Source of the DNA: Laspinema olomoucense D3b
GTDB taxonomy: Bacteria; Cyanobacteriota; Cyanobacteriia; Cyanobacteriales; Laspinemataceae
Length of the DNA stretch: 64,000 nt
Assembly: GCF_025370785.1 (NCBI RefSeq)
Contig: NZ_JAMXFA010000002.1
Coordinates: 216,414-280,413 of the forward strand
Reading direction: 5' to 3'
Position 1 is the first letter of the stretch. Every line of letters starts with the position of its first letter. Shown piece after piece: positions 50,034 to 58,888 of the stretch. Position numbers and translations under genes: made by a program. The notes under the pieces are model-generated. The model was not told the origin of the DNA. It saw nothing but the letters and a program-made list of their open reading frames with translations, and did not search any database.

Positions 50034-50653
50034 ATAAGCCAACTCCGAGGTCAGAAGGTCAGAACTTTGGGTTCATTCTAGCGCCTTTACTAGCTTGGGT
50101 AAATCTACCTGTCCCCAGGGGGAAAGTTTTGTTATGAAATCTTGATTTGAACAGGAATTTTAATGGGAGTGATAAGGGAAGCAAATATAAGGCTTCCTGG
50201 CTGATGGAACGGCCTCAACCCATGCTCTGTCCAAGGTAAAATTGCTGTTGTTTTTATATCGGTCTTGTCCAATGCGGGCAAGGGTGAACCCAAAAGCAAA
50301 TTTTGCTTTTGGACGTAGATAAAGCATAGGTCTGAGATTGTGGGTCGGATTTTTTGGGGTAATGCGATCGCTTTGAACCCACTTAGAAAGATTCCATAGT
50401 CGTTAAGTTACGAACTTATGAAAGAGAACAACTTGGGGAGCCTCTGAGAGGAGAGTTGGCCGGTTTTAGAGGAATTGAGTCTTGATTTGCTTGTCCGGTT
50501 GAGCCCTTCTGATAACGGCTCACAATGGGCCATTGTAGAGGTTGAGGCGACCTAGGAAATCTGGGGGATGCGGATACTTTCTGAAAACACCGATGAAATT
50601 GCCCCCTTGAACGCTCATAATAATCTCGGTGCTTTGAGGATAATTCTTGCCGT
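50034..50653. other. Spacer with no supported gene
   Basis: 620 bp between divergent small genes. Contains a perfect inverted repeat TAAGTT-ACG-AACTTA (50404-50418), possibly a regulator site, and a HIP1-like GCGATCGC near 50364. No other feature seen. Confidence 0.5.
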
Positions 50654-50917
50654 ATGCCGAGAACCCCAGATTATATAGGCGTTTCCCTCCTGATCGAGGG
50701 TGGACACAAGGAACAGGTGCGTTTTTCCACGATCCAAGAGTTCCAGAAATGGTATCAAGGGGTATTGGTCCCCAACTCCGACGGAAAAGAGTTTATCAAC
50801 GTGCCGATCAAAACAGCTCAAGGAGAGTATATGGTCGTGCGACCCGCTACGATTTTGGGCATTCGGGTGGAACCTGTGTTTCTGTCAAGTGTCGATCGCA
50901 GCTTTGCCGAAGAATAA
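50654..50917 (+). CDS. Small conserved-type hypothetical protein
   Basis: 87 aa. ATG at 50654 (MPRTPDYIGVSLLIEGGHKE). Alternating hydrophobic pattern suggests a small beta-rich fold (VRFSTIQEFQKWYQGVLV, EYMVVRPATILGIRVEPVF). Codon use and spacing look genuine, and the competing frames at 50647 and 50700 do not. No family recognised; no operon partner (next gene 550 bp away). Confidence 0.6.
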   Translation: MPRTPDYIGVSLLIEGGHKEQVRFSTIQEFQKWYQGVLVPNSDGKEFINVPIKTAQGEYMVVRPATILGIRVEPVFLSSVDRSFAEE

Positions 50918-51471
50918 AGACCCGGGAACTACGAGTCTTTAGGATGCAGAGTCGGGTTGGGCGACTGCTGGCCGGTAAACTCAGCAGTAGCCCCGAACCT
51001 TGCCCCCTTAGTCTGTGGTGAGGGGGCGATCGCTGTGGGTTTGACCTCACCCCTGGAGACTGGGGTAAGCGATCGCCCCCAACCCGGGCTAAATTGACCC
51101 CGGATCCTAATCCCTTGCCAGAAACCCTAACAGATGTGATATCCTGGTGGTCAATCTCTAACTCAAAATCCAATCTTAGGGTTTTTCCTGCTCAAAAAGC
51201 CCATCCCCTCCGCCGGTTTGAAGGTTGCCCTCAACTCGACTCAAATCAACTTCCCACATTTAAAACCGGCTGTGAGGATAGAAGGTTGGCCCCTGAGTGC
51301 CTAAAAACAGAATTGAGCCAAAAGTTGTCCCGGGAATAGCTGGATATCGCTATTTTATGCGGTGCGATCGCCCCTTTGAAAGCTTGCCCCTTCTCAGGAC
51401 ACCCCATATCATCCTCATTTGACGATCGGGCCAAATCACCGAAAGCTCGTTCGCTCTTATCACACAAGCCT
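50918..51471. other. Spacer with HIP1 stem-loop
   Basis: 554 bp. GGGGGCGATCGC (51022-51033) and GCGATCGCCCCC (51069-51080) make a perfect 12-bp stem built on two HIP1 octamers with a 35-nt loop. No gene supported (an open frame at 51094-51339 has no family signal). Confidence 0.55.
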
Positions 51472-53397
51472 ATGGAAATGCCTTTTGATATTACCCTGCT
51501 GATTGTCTTAACAGTTATTGCAGGGATCGGAGCTCAAGTTCTGGCGGACTACCTGAAAATTCCAGGTATCGTCTTTCTGCTGCTGTTCGGCATTCTCTTG
51601 GGTCCTGATGGCTTCGGCTTACTGCATCCGAGCCTCCTCGGAGATGGACTCGAAGTCATTGTTAGCCTTTCCGTCGCCTTAATCTTGTTCGAGGGAGGTC
51701 TGAACCTCGAACTGAAAGAACTCGATAAAGTCTCCGGTAGTCTGCGGAACCTCGTCACCATTGGCACCCTGATTACCCTGATTGGGGGAGGCATTGCCGC
51801 TCATGCGTTCAGTGAATTTCCCTGGTCCATCTCCTTTTTATATGCTGCCTTAGTGGTCGTCACTGGACCCACCGTCATCGGACCCTTACTCAAACAGGTC
51901 CAGGTGGAGCGTTCCGTGGCCGCATTGCTCGAAGGCGAAGGGGTACTCATCGATCCAGTAGGGGCAATTCTGGCCGTCTTAGTCCTAGATGTGATTTTAA
52001 ATGGCGATGCCGACCCAGTCCGGCTGATTGCCGGGTTGTCCCTTCGTCTGGGGATTGGCAGTGCGATCGGGGCCTTGGGCGGTTGGACTCTGGGCTATTT
52101 CCTGAAACGTGCTCAGTTTCTCTCCGATGACCTGAAAAATCTAGTCGTCCTAGCTGGACTCTGGGGCTTATTTGGCCTAGCTCAAAATATCCGAGGGGAG
52201 TCGGGACTCATGGCAACCGTAGTTGCTGGGATTGTCTTACGAGCTTGTGCAGTGCCCGATGAAAGACTGCTGCGCCGGTTTAAAGGTCAGTTGACGATTT
52301 TAGCAGTTTCTGTTTTATTCATCCTCTTAGCCGCCGATTTATCCCTGGCTAGTGTGGTCGCCCTCGGTTGGGGGAGTCTCGTTACCGTTGCTGTTTTGAT
52401 GTTAGTCGTGCGTCCCATTAATGTCTGGCTTTGTACGATTAATAGTGGGCTTAACTGGCGTCAGAAATTGTTTGTGAGCTGGATTGCACCCAAAGGAATT
52501 GTCTCCGCCTCGATCGCCTCTTTGTTTGCAATTTTACTCACCGATCGCGGGATTAACGGGGGAGACTCCATCAAAGCCCTTGTCTTCCTAACCATTATTT
52601 TGACCGTGGTTTTGCAAGGTCTGACCGCTCGTTCCGTCGCCAAAATCCTGGGTCTGATGTCCACCAAAGCCACAGGTGCCGTGATTGTCGGTTCTAATCC
52701 CTTAAGCCGCTTAATTGCCCGACTCTTTAAAGAACGGGGTGAAACCGTGGTCATTCTGGATACCAATCCCGAAGCCTGTCAGGAAGCGGAACGAGAAGAT
52801 TTACCCGTCTTTTTAAGCTCGGCCCTCGATACGGAAGTGTTAGAAGAAGCGGGACTGGCTTCGATGGGGACTTTCCTGGCGATGACCAGTAATGGAGAGG
52901 TCAATCGCGTCTTGGCGCAACGCACCGCTGAGGAGTTTTCCCCGCCTCGGGTTTTAGCCTTGTTTCCCCAAGACCCGCAAGGGAATAAGACGGGAAATAA
53001 AACCAATAAAATTCAACACGCTTTTATCCCTGAACTCCAACTCAAGACTTGGAACGACTATCTGAGCGATTCTCAGGTCAAATTGGGAGAAACGGTACTC
53101 AAAGAACCTAGCTGTGCCTTTCAACAGGCTCATTTGCAAGCGCTGATTAGTTCCGGAGAGTTAGTTCCGTTGTTAATTGAACGAGAAAAACAGCTTTTGG
53201 TGGTCTCGGCAACCGATGCATGGCAACCGGGAGATGTGATTATTTATCTGCTTTATGACCCGAAACCCAAGCTGTTGAAGCGACTTTCCGGGTCGAGTCA
53301 GTCTCGCCTGACTTTGGAAAAATTGCCCACGGTGGAGGAAGTACCCATTTCGTCCCTGGCGTTGGAAGAAACCCTGGAAAAGGTTTCAGCGGAGTAA
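51472..53397 (+). CDS. Na+/H+ antiporter (CPA family) with C-terminal TrkA-type domain
   Basis: 641 aa from the ATG at 51472 (MEMPFDITLLIVLTVIAGIG); the frame runs back to 51376 but the first 32 codons are not membrane-like. About 12 transmembrane helices (1-400) with LLFEGGLNLEL-type and LLEGEGVLIDPVGAILAVL (the ion-binding Asp) features of CPA1/NhaP-like antiporters. After about 410 a Rossmann TrkA-N-like domain (GAVIVGSNPLSRLIARLF, VVILDTNPEACQEAE) is followed by a TrkA-C-like region (about 555-610), which suggests nucleotide-gated activity. Role: sodium/pH homeostasis. Confidence 0.92.
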   Translation: MEMPFDITLLIVLTVIAGIGAQVLADYLKIPGIVFLLLFGILLGPDGFGLLHPSLLGDGLEVIVSLSVALILFEGGLNLELKELDKVSGSLRNLVTIGTLITLIGGGIAAHAFSEFPWSISFLYAALVVVTGPTVIGPLLKQVQVERSVAALLEGEGVLIDPVGAILAVLVLDVILNGDADPVRLIAGLSLRLGIGSAIGALGGWTLGYFLKRAQFLSDDLKNLVVLAGLWGLFGLAQNIRGESGLMATVVAGIVLRACAVPDERLLRRFKGQLTILAVSVLFILLAADLSLASVVALGWGSLVTVAVLMLVVRPINVWLCTINSGLNWRQKLFVSWIAPKGIVSASIASLFAILLTDRGINGGDSIKALVFLTIILTVVLQGLTARSVAKILGLMSTKATGAVIVGSNPLSRLIARLFKERGETVVILDTNPEACQEAEREDLPVFLSSALDTEVLEEAGLASMGTFLAMTSNGEVNRVLAQRTAEEFSPPRVLALFPQDPQGNKTGNKTNKIQHAFIPELQLKTWNDYLSDSQVKLGETVLKEPSCAFQQAHLQALISSGELVPLLIEREKQLLVVSATDAWQPGDVIIYLLYDPKPKLLKRLSGSSQSRLTLEKLPTVEEVPISSLALEETLEKVSAE

Positions 53398-53481
53398 ATT
53401 GGCAGTTGCTCTATTATCCCACTCCATACCGGCGCGACTGCCTTACGCTGAATTCCCCTATTTTGTCGCTCTAAGCTGAAT

Positions 53482-54150
53482 TTAATTGAATGCTGCTAAC
53501 AGGCGGTAACTTTGATTATCAATCAAAATAAACAGTCCTAAGGTAATTAAAATAAACGGTGTTAATTGGAGACCATATCGGGTTAAAACAAGGGCGATCG
53601 CCCGGTGGCGGCTCAAATAGTAGGCAATGGCACTCCAAACTCCCACCAATACATAAAAAATTACCAGAATTACGGCTAAATCTATGGGACGATTGCTGGC
53701 AAATATCGGAACATAAATTCCAATATTATCCCCACCATTGACGACGGTGAGGGCGGCCACATTGTAAATTTGACTGTTGGATAAATAGGTGAGCCATCTA
53801 GGCCACCGGCTGGGTTTTTGGAGAGGGGGCTCACCGGGAGTGATGATTCCTTGGACTTGGGGTTCATCATCGGACTGACGAACGAGTAACTGCTTGATGC
53901 CGATTGCGATCGGAATGAATCCCAATAGCCCGATCCCAGGGGGCGGTAAAAATAAACCCCCAAATAAACCGGGGAGACAGGCTAAAATTAAAATGGTAAA
54001 TCCTAAATAATTCCCAATCACAATATCTCGGGGATGAAAGCCTCGATTGTTGGTTTGGGAAAATAACAACATGGAGAGGGTGATATCGTCAATATTGGTG
54101 GCGGCAAAGCTGGTGATACCCGTAACCACAGCGGTCAAGATAGAACTCAT
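53482..54150 (-). CDS. CadD-type cadmium resistance transporter family protein
   Basis: 222 aa, about 5-6 membrane helices. TSFAATNIDDITLSMLLFSQ at 12-31 with the family Asn-x-Asp-Asp motif, later AALTVVNGGDNIGIYVPIFA with the mirrored Asn/Gly-Gly-Asp-Asn motif, so an internal two-fold repeat. The charged central loop (about 92-118) is cytoplasmic. Family members confer cadmium resistance in staphylococci; in cyanobacteria the ion is not known. ATG at 54150. Confidence 0.9.
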   Translation of the reverse strand: MSSILTAVVTGITSFAATNIDDITLSMLLFSQTNNRGFHPRDIVIGNYLGFTILILACLPGLFGGLFLPPPGIGLLGFIPIAIGIKQLLVRQSDDEPQVQGIITPGEPPLQKPSRWPRWLTYLSNSQIYNVAALTVVNGGDNIGIYVPIFASNRPIDLAVILVIFYVLVGVWSAIAYYLSRHRAIALVLTRYGLQLTPFILITLGLFILIDNQSYRLLAAFN

Positions 54151-54340
54151 AAGCTTAGCGATCGCAACGCCTCCATAAAATTCTTGAATCGATTATATAG
54201 CGGTTCCCCCAGTTATTAGTTCAGAAACCCCTATAAGTTCAACGTCCCGGCTTGCTGTTGTTCCCTTCTGAGTAGCACTGGCTACTGTTATTCCCATCTA
54301 ACCTTCTTTTGGAGTGGGTTGGCGAAGCGTGAACCCCCGG

Positions 54341-54795
54341 CTACGGATTGGCGGCAACTTCTCCTTGTAATGCCGCTAAAATTGGAGTATCCAAAATATT
54401 CAATTGCACCAAGGCAATAATTACAACGGTGTAAGCGGTTGAAAAAATTAACCCCGTGATTAAATCTTTTTTAAAGTTTCGCTTTTCGGAGCCTTTAGGC
54501 AGAATATCCACCACTCCAAATTGCATCATTAATATGCCAATAATATTCGATAGCCAATAGCCGACAATCGTTCCGGCCATCAAATAATCGGGCCAAACTA
54601 AACTACAAAAATATCCAAACCCATAGGCAACGGGCAGATTAAATACTAGATCATTCCACCAGCAAACCGGGGACAATAAATATCCCACACTTAAGCAAAA
54701 AAGTCCTCTAATTTTTGAGAAGGACAGTTTGAACGTCTCCGGGTTTGAACTAAGTTCCTCCCAGAACGTCTGGACCCAACTTTTAATTTTTTCAT
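54341..54795 (-). pseudogene. Membrane protein gene with apparent frameshift near its start
   Basis: From a GTG at 54688 an open frame of 115 aa gives a protein with about four hydrophobic segments. However, the same frame reads convincing protein further upstream without any start (IKSWVQTFWEELSSNP..., FKLSFSKIRGLFCLS). The missing start is an ATG at 54795 with a good ribosome site (GAGGGG, 3 nt upstream), one base out of frame: the tract after it is A6, and A7 would give MKKIKSWVQTFWEEL and restore a 150-aa gene. Either a real single-base loss, polymerase slippage on the A tract, or a sequencing error. The family is not recognised. Confidence 0.7.
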
Positions 54796-54887
54796 GTTCC
54801 CCTCAATTTGGAGCAATTTGCCGTATTTTTAAGCAAGGGCACTCAGTTTTGTCCGCGACTCTCTACTGGAGTCCCCTAATCCACCAA

Positions 54888-55589
54888 CTATTCTAAATAG
54901 GAGACCCACTGGGGTAAGATTTCGGGCGACCCGTACCAGTTCAAAGGCGATCGCGGAGAATGCATCACCCCATCTAAAACAATATTTTCCGCCCCTACCA
55001 GATGCGCTGCTTCAATCGGGGTAATCCCATCGCCCCAAGTTTCCCCGATGCCACAGGTAATCCGATAGCTATTATGTGCTAACCATTGTCCCCGCTTGCG
55101 TGCGCCATAAACGGCCTTTCCCGCCAAGCAGACATAACGCACATGAGGGTAAAAAGCACCGGGATAAGAGGTATTGACAAAATCCAAATTTTTGAGGGTC
55201 CACCTTTCCTGGCTGATATGGGGACTGCCTAGGGTAATTAAGGTACTCACGAAGGGATTTGCATACCATAATTGAGCGGATTCGTCAATATCCCCATGAA
55301 TGATATAGGGTTTTTCTCCCAAGTAAATCCGGGCAATCCATCCCCCGGCAGAATGGGCGACTAAGTTAACTTTCTGAGCGTTAAACTCCTGTAAGGCTTG
55401 CTGAACCGTGGCATGGAGTTGGCTGAGAATGGGGGCGATCGAACGGCCGCCAATGGTGGGGACCCAATCCCGCTTTCGCAGGGGGACTAAGAGGGCGGGA
55501 AACCCCTGTGCGTTGAGTAAGCGTTCAAACTCCCGATATTCCGATGCAGCAGCGAAAAAACCCGGTAAAATGACGGTCGGTAAGGGCAT
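54888..55589 (-). CDS. Alpha/beta hydrolase, lipase-like
   Basis: 233 aa, no signal peptide. Nucleophile Ser80 in VNLVAHSAGGWIARIYL, oxyanion-side VILPGF at the start, Asp187 in TWGDGITP and His210 in DGVMHSP complete a plausible triad. Resembles cyanobacterial and plastid lipase-like esterases that act on acyl esters; substrate unknown. ATG at 55589. Divergent from cobI (129 bp between starts). Confidence 0.88.
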   Translation of the reverse strand: MPLPTVILPGFFAAASEYREFERLLNAQGFPALLVPLRKRDWVPTIGGRSIAPILSQLHATVQQALQEFNAQKVNLVAHSAGGWIARIYLGEKPYIIHGDIDESAQLWYANPFVSTLITLGSPHISQERWTLKNLDFVNTSYPGAFYPHVRYVCLAGKAVYGARKRGQWLAHNSYRITCGIGETWGDGITPIEAAHLVGAENIVLDGVMHSPRSPLNWYGSPEILPQWVSYLE

Positions 55590-55718
55590 GGTGGATGGGG
55601 GATGGCACGAGATTGACGGAGATTTAAAGATTAGATTGTACCGGCAAATCTGGATGGCCGGAAAATTAACGGGCAGAATAAACCCATAGGGTAAGGAAAA
55701 CGAGGGCTAAGAAACAGG

Positions 55719-56465
55719 ATGATGCCATTGGGGACGTTATATGGAATTGGGGTAGGACCCGGAGACCCGGAACTGATTACGCTGAAGGGTTTAAAGCGGT
55801 TGCAAGCTGCGCCTGTGGTGGCTTTTCCCGTGGGAAGCAGTGGTAAACCGGGGATGGCGGCAGGGATTATCGCCCAATGGATTCATGCCGATCAGGTGCA
55901 ATTGCCTTTAGAGTTTGCCTTTGTGCGAGATGAGGCGTTGCTGAATCAGGCATGGCAGCAAGCGAGCGATCGCGTTTGGGACTGTTTGAAATTGGGACAG
56001 GATGTGGCTTTTGTTTCGGAAGGGGATATTAATTTTTATAGTACCTTTACTTATTTAGCCCAGACCCTGCAACGCCAGCACCCCGAGGTTCAGGTGCAGT
56101 CAGTCCCGGGAATTTGTTCGCCTTTAGCGGCAGCGGCAGAACTGGGAATCCCTTTAACCATAGGGTCTCAACGGTTGGCGGTTTTGCCCGCCTTATATCG
56201 GGTCGAAGAGTTGGAAAAGGCGCTAGACTGGGCGGATGTGGTGGTATTGATGAAAGTCAGTTCGGTGTACGATCGCGTTTGGGACCTGTTGCAGGACCGG
56301 GGATTGCTCGATCGCACCCAAATTATAGAACGAGTCACCGGAGCCGAGCAAAAAATTCATCGCCAACTGCGCGATCGCCGCGATTTGAAACTCCCTTATT
56401 TCTCCTTGGCTATTATCCAAGTTGCACCCCCTAGTTTCCCTCCAGAATCACTCTGCAACTTTTAA
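55719..56465 (+). CDS. cobI: Precorrin-2 C20-methyltransferase
   Basis: S-adenosylmethionine-dependent methylation of precorrin-2 at C20 in cobalamin (corrin) synthesis; also named CbiL. 248 aa, tetrapyrrole methylase fold: LYGIGVGPGDPELITLKG at 8-25, SEGDINFYSTF near 100-110, SVPGICSPLAAAAELGIPL, and VVLMKVSS. The start is the first of two ATGs. No other cob gene in the window. Confidence 0.95.
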   Translation: MMPLGTLYGIGVGPGDPELITLKGLKRLQAAPVVAFPVGSSGKPGMAAGIIAQWIHADQVQLPLEFAFVRDEALLNQAWQQASDRVWDCLKLGQDVAFVSEGDINFYSTFTYLAQTLQRQHPEVQVQSVPGICSPLAAAAELGIPLTIGSQRLAVLPALYRVEELEKALDWADVVVLMKVSSVYDRVWDLLQDRGLLDRTQIIERVTGAEQKIHRQLRDRRDLKLPYFSLAIIQVAPPSFPPESLCNF

Positions 56466-56664
56466 ATCGAAATCAGGATCTGTATCAATCAAGTGTTCAC
56501 CCCTTCTGGCAATTTCTATTGTCTTGCCGCACACGAATGTCAGCCATCAGTGCTATCATATCCGGGTTGATGGGGGCATCGAATGTCTGAATTAACGCGG
56601 CAGGCGGTGTGAAACTGCTGCATCACAATCGCAGTCTGCCCGTCTAGACCTAAGCTTACCTGCC

Positions 56665-58815
56665 ATGTCTTATTCTTTGCCGAAAAACTCCCTGATTGAC
56701 CTCTTATCCCAGCCAACCGTGGTGGCAATTTTAGCCTCTGTGGGCATCCACGGACTGCTTGGTATAAGCTGGGACCGCTTGCCCTTGAAGGGTGAGACGG
56801 AACCTAATCCCTGGACGACGGTAGATTTGGTCAACCTGACTCCGGAAGAAGTCAGCCGCCTCCCCGATTTGTCATCGCCACAAGCTACCGGGTCCGGCAG
56901 TCTGAACTCGTCTTCGGAGCCAGTAGCGGGGTTGCCAGAATTAGGACCTCTGCCCCCTTCCCCCGGCAAATTGGGGCTTGAACCCCTGACTTTACCACCG
57001 GGGAACCCGTTATATGATCTGCCATTAGATCTTCCCCCTGCACCCTCTTTGAGGGATCTCAAAACCCCCCTGCCCTCCTTGCAGGATTATCAATCCCCCA
57101 CGGAGTTACGGGAGGGTTTAAGAAATGGTCAGTCTTCGGGGTCGTCGAATAGTATGGCGATCGAGCAGTTACTGGCATTAGAAAGATTAGAACGCGCCCA
57201 AATTGAGCGAGAAATTGAGCAACGAGAACGGCAACAAAGACAGAGTGCTGAACAAAATCGGCTGATACCGCCACCGCCACCACAAGAATTCCGGTTGCAA
57301 GATGTTCCGCCCCCTCCCCAGGGGAGTTTCCCGGCTTCAGGGAATCAGCAAAGGCCCTTCAGTGGCATGAACGAAGCGGTGGATGCCTCGGAATTCGCCG
57401 ATATTCCTATCCCTGAAAATGTCCCAGGGCCAGAGGCGATCGCTCGTGCAGAGAATGGCAATCCCACCCCACCGCCCGGATTTAGCCCATCAGGTACATT
57501 ACCCGGTGATGTAAACCCGGGGATGGGACCGGCTCCCACGGGCCCTCAATCGCAGCAGATTGGACGTGCAGTGGATTTGCAGACTGCACCGAGAAACAGT
57601 CAACAAGATGGGATTGAGGAGGGCGCTCAAGCTGTGGGTCCCTCCAATGCTCCCACGCCGAGCGATCGCCCCCAGGAGGGTGCGGCGGTTCCCGATAAAG
57701 TAGGGACGGATCCTGAGAGGGTTCGCGAACTTTGGGCCAAAATTATAGGAGAAAATAGAGGAGAAGATAACCCGGAAAACCCCACGGGGTTGGTAAGCGA
57801 TCGCCAAAATGCCATGTTAGAAGGGGTAGAAGCCTATGCCCAGTGGGTGGCGAACTTAGAATCCCAATATGGCGAAGTCAGGACCAACACGGCGATCGGC
57901 GTAGCGAACCAATATCCCTTAGAAGCTTGTCCCCAAAAGTTACAAGGGCGTGCTTTGTTTGGAGTTTTGGTCAATCCTGACGGACAAATTATGGATGGAC
58001 CCCGGCGCTTACTGGGAAGTGGACAGGACATTCTCGATAGCTTTGCTCGAAAATTTGTCCAAGACATGAAGTTTGCTCCCGTGAGTAAACCTACGGTGTA
58101 CCAGTATGCCTTTGAGTTCCAGTATGCTCCTCAACTCTGTACCAATGCGCCATCCCCAGGGACAAACCCCACACCTCCTGTAGAAACTCAGCAACCGGAG
58201 GTGAATAATACCCAACCCCCGGCAGGAAATGTGCCGCCGGTATTGGATGCAGAATCCCCGGCAGAAAATGTGCCGCCGGTATTGGATGCAGAATCCCCGG
58301 CAGAAAATGTGCCGCCGGTATTGGATGGAGAACCCCGGGGAGAAAATTCCCCTTTGCGGATGGAACAGCCCCCGGCAAGTAGACCCCAACAACTGCGGGA
58401 CCCATCACCAGAAGGTGAGCCCGCCAAGCCGGTGAATGTAGCACCGCAACCTAAACCAGCCCCAGGGCCTGTACCCGGTGAAGCCCGCCAAGAACCGGCG
58501 GCCCCCGTGGAAGCCGTTGAACCGAAACCTGTGCAAGAGTCGGTTCCGCAACAGGTTCAGCCGCAAAATGAGCCAAGCCAACCTGTAGAAACGCCAGAAA
58601 TGGGGGAAGAGGATGGATTGACTCCCCAGGGATTGCAGACCCCCCCAACTGGAGACTCTCAGGAGTTAGCGACTCCGGAGACATCGGAGGCAGAACCCGG
58701 GGAACCCGTGGAAGTGGATAACCCAGAGTCGGAACCTGCGGAAGATGCAGCACAGATGGAGGAGGAATCTCCCGAGGCGATCGCGGATGAGGAAGAACGC
58801 GATCCTGAAATTTAA
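56665..58815 (+). CDS. TonB-like protein with internal TonB_C domain and long disordered tail
   Basis: 716 aa. The N-terminal membrane segment (about 17-34) contains ILASVGIHGLLGI with the Ser25-x3-His29 motif of TonB (E. coli has SVCIHG). Pro-rich linker (about 40-350). A TonB_C-like domain at about 410-492: GRALFGVLVNPDGQIMDGP, LGSGQDILDSFARKFVQDM, KFAPV. Unusually this domain is not terminal: 220 more residues follow, rich in Pro/Glu and holding three 13-aa repeats (PAENVPPVLDAES). TonB transmits inner-membrane proton-motive force to outer-membrane receptors; no receptor gene is in view. It converges with MotB/OmpA-like and MotA/ExbB-like genes that could energise it. Confidence 0.8.
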   Translation: MSYSLPKNSLIDLLSQPTVVAILASVGIHGLLGISWDRLPLKGETEPNPWTTVDLVNLTPEEVSRLPDLSSPQATGSGSLNSSSEPVAGLPELGPLPPSPGKLGLEPLTLPPGNPLYDLPLDLPPAPSLRDLKTPLPSLQDYQSPTELREGLRNGQSSGSSNSMAIEQLLALERLERAQIEREIEQRERQQRQSAEQNRLIPPPPPQEFRLQDVPPPPQGSFPASGNQQRPFSGMNEAVDASEFADIPIPENVPGPEAIARAENGNPTPPPGFSPSGTLPGDVNPGMGPAPTGPQSQQIGRAVDLQTAPRNSQQDGIEEGAQAVGPSNAPTPSDRPQEGAAVPDKVGTDPERVRELWAKIIGENRGEDNPENPTGLVSDRQNAMLEGVEAYAQWVANLESQYGEVRTNTAIGVANQYPLEACPQKLQGRALFGVLVNPDGQIMDGPRRLLGSGQDILDSFARKFVQDMKFAPVSKPTVYQYAFEFQYAPQLCTNAPSPGTNPTPPVETQQPEVNNTQPPAGNVPPVLDAESPAENVPPVLDAESPAENVPPVLDGEPRGENSPLRMEQPPASRPQQLRDPSPEGEPAKPVNVAPQPKPAPGPVPGEARQEPAAPVEAVEPKPVQESVPQQVQPQNEPSQPVETPEMGEEDGLTPQGLQTPPTGDSQELATPETSEAEPGEPVEVDNPESEPAEDAAQMEEESPEAIADEEERDPEI
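58219..58335 (+). repeat. Three 39-bp in-frame tandem repeats
   Basis: CCGGCAGAAAATGTGCCGCC-type units at 58219-58257, 58258-58296 and 58297-58335. Units differ at 1-3 positions, encode 13 aa each and lie in the tail of the TonB-like protein. Near-identity at the DNA level suggests recent expansion. Confidence 0.95.
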
Positions 58816-58828
58816 CCTGAATTCCACA

Positions 58829-58888
58829 TTAGCCCGCGCAGGCGGGCTTTGTTAGTATAGCCCCACCCTTCAGGGTGCGGGCTTTATT
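58829..58888. terminator. 60-bp double-hairpin repeat/terminator, copy 1
   Basis: AGCCCGC-GCA-GGCGGGCTTTGTT followed by CCACCC-TTCA-GGGTGCGGGCTTTATT. Lies between the converging TonB-like and MotB/OmpA-like genes, right at the stop of the latter. The first hairpin with its T-rich end suits plus-strand termination. A second copy is at 59824-59884. Confidence 0.75.

Noticed and set aside
50647-51021. 124-aa open frame overlapping the small gene at 50654
   Set aside because: Arg-rich, no pattern; the 50654 frame has better protein character.
58009-58444. Minus-strand open frames with repeats inside the TonB-like gene
   Set aside because: Shadow translations of the 39-bp tandem repeats and Pro-rich codons.
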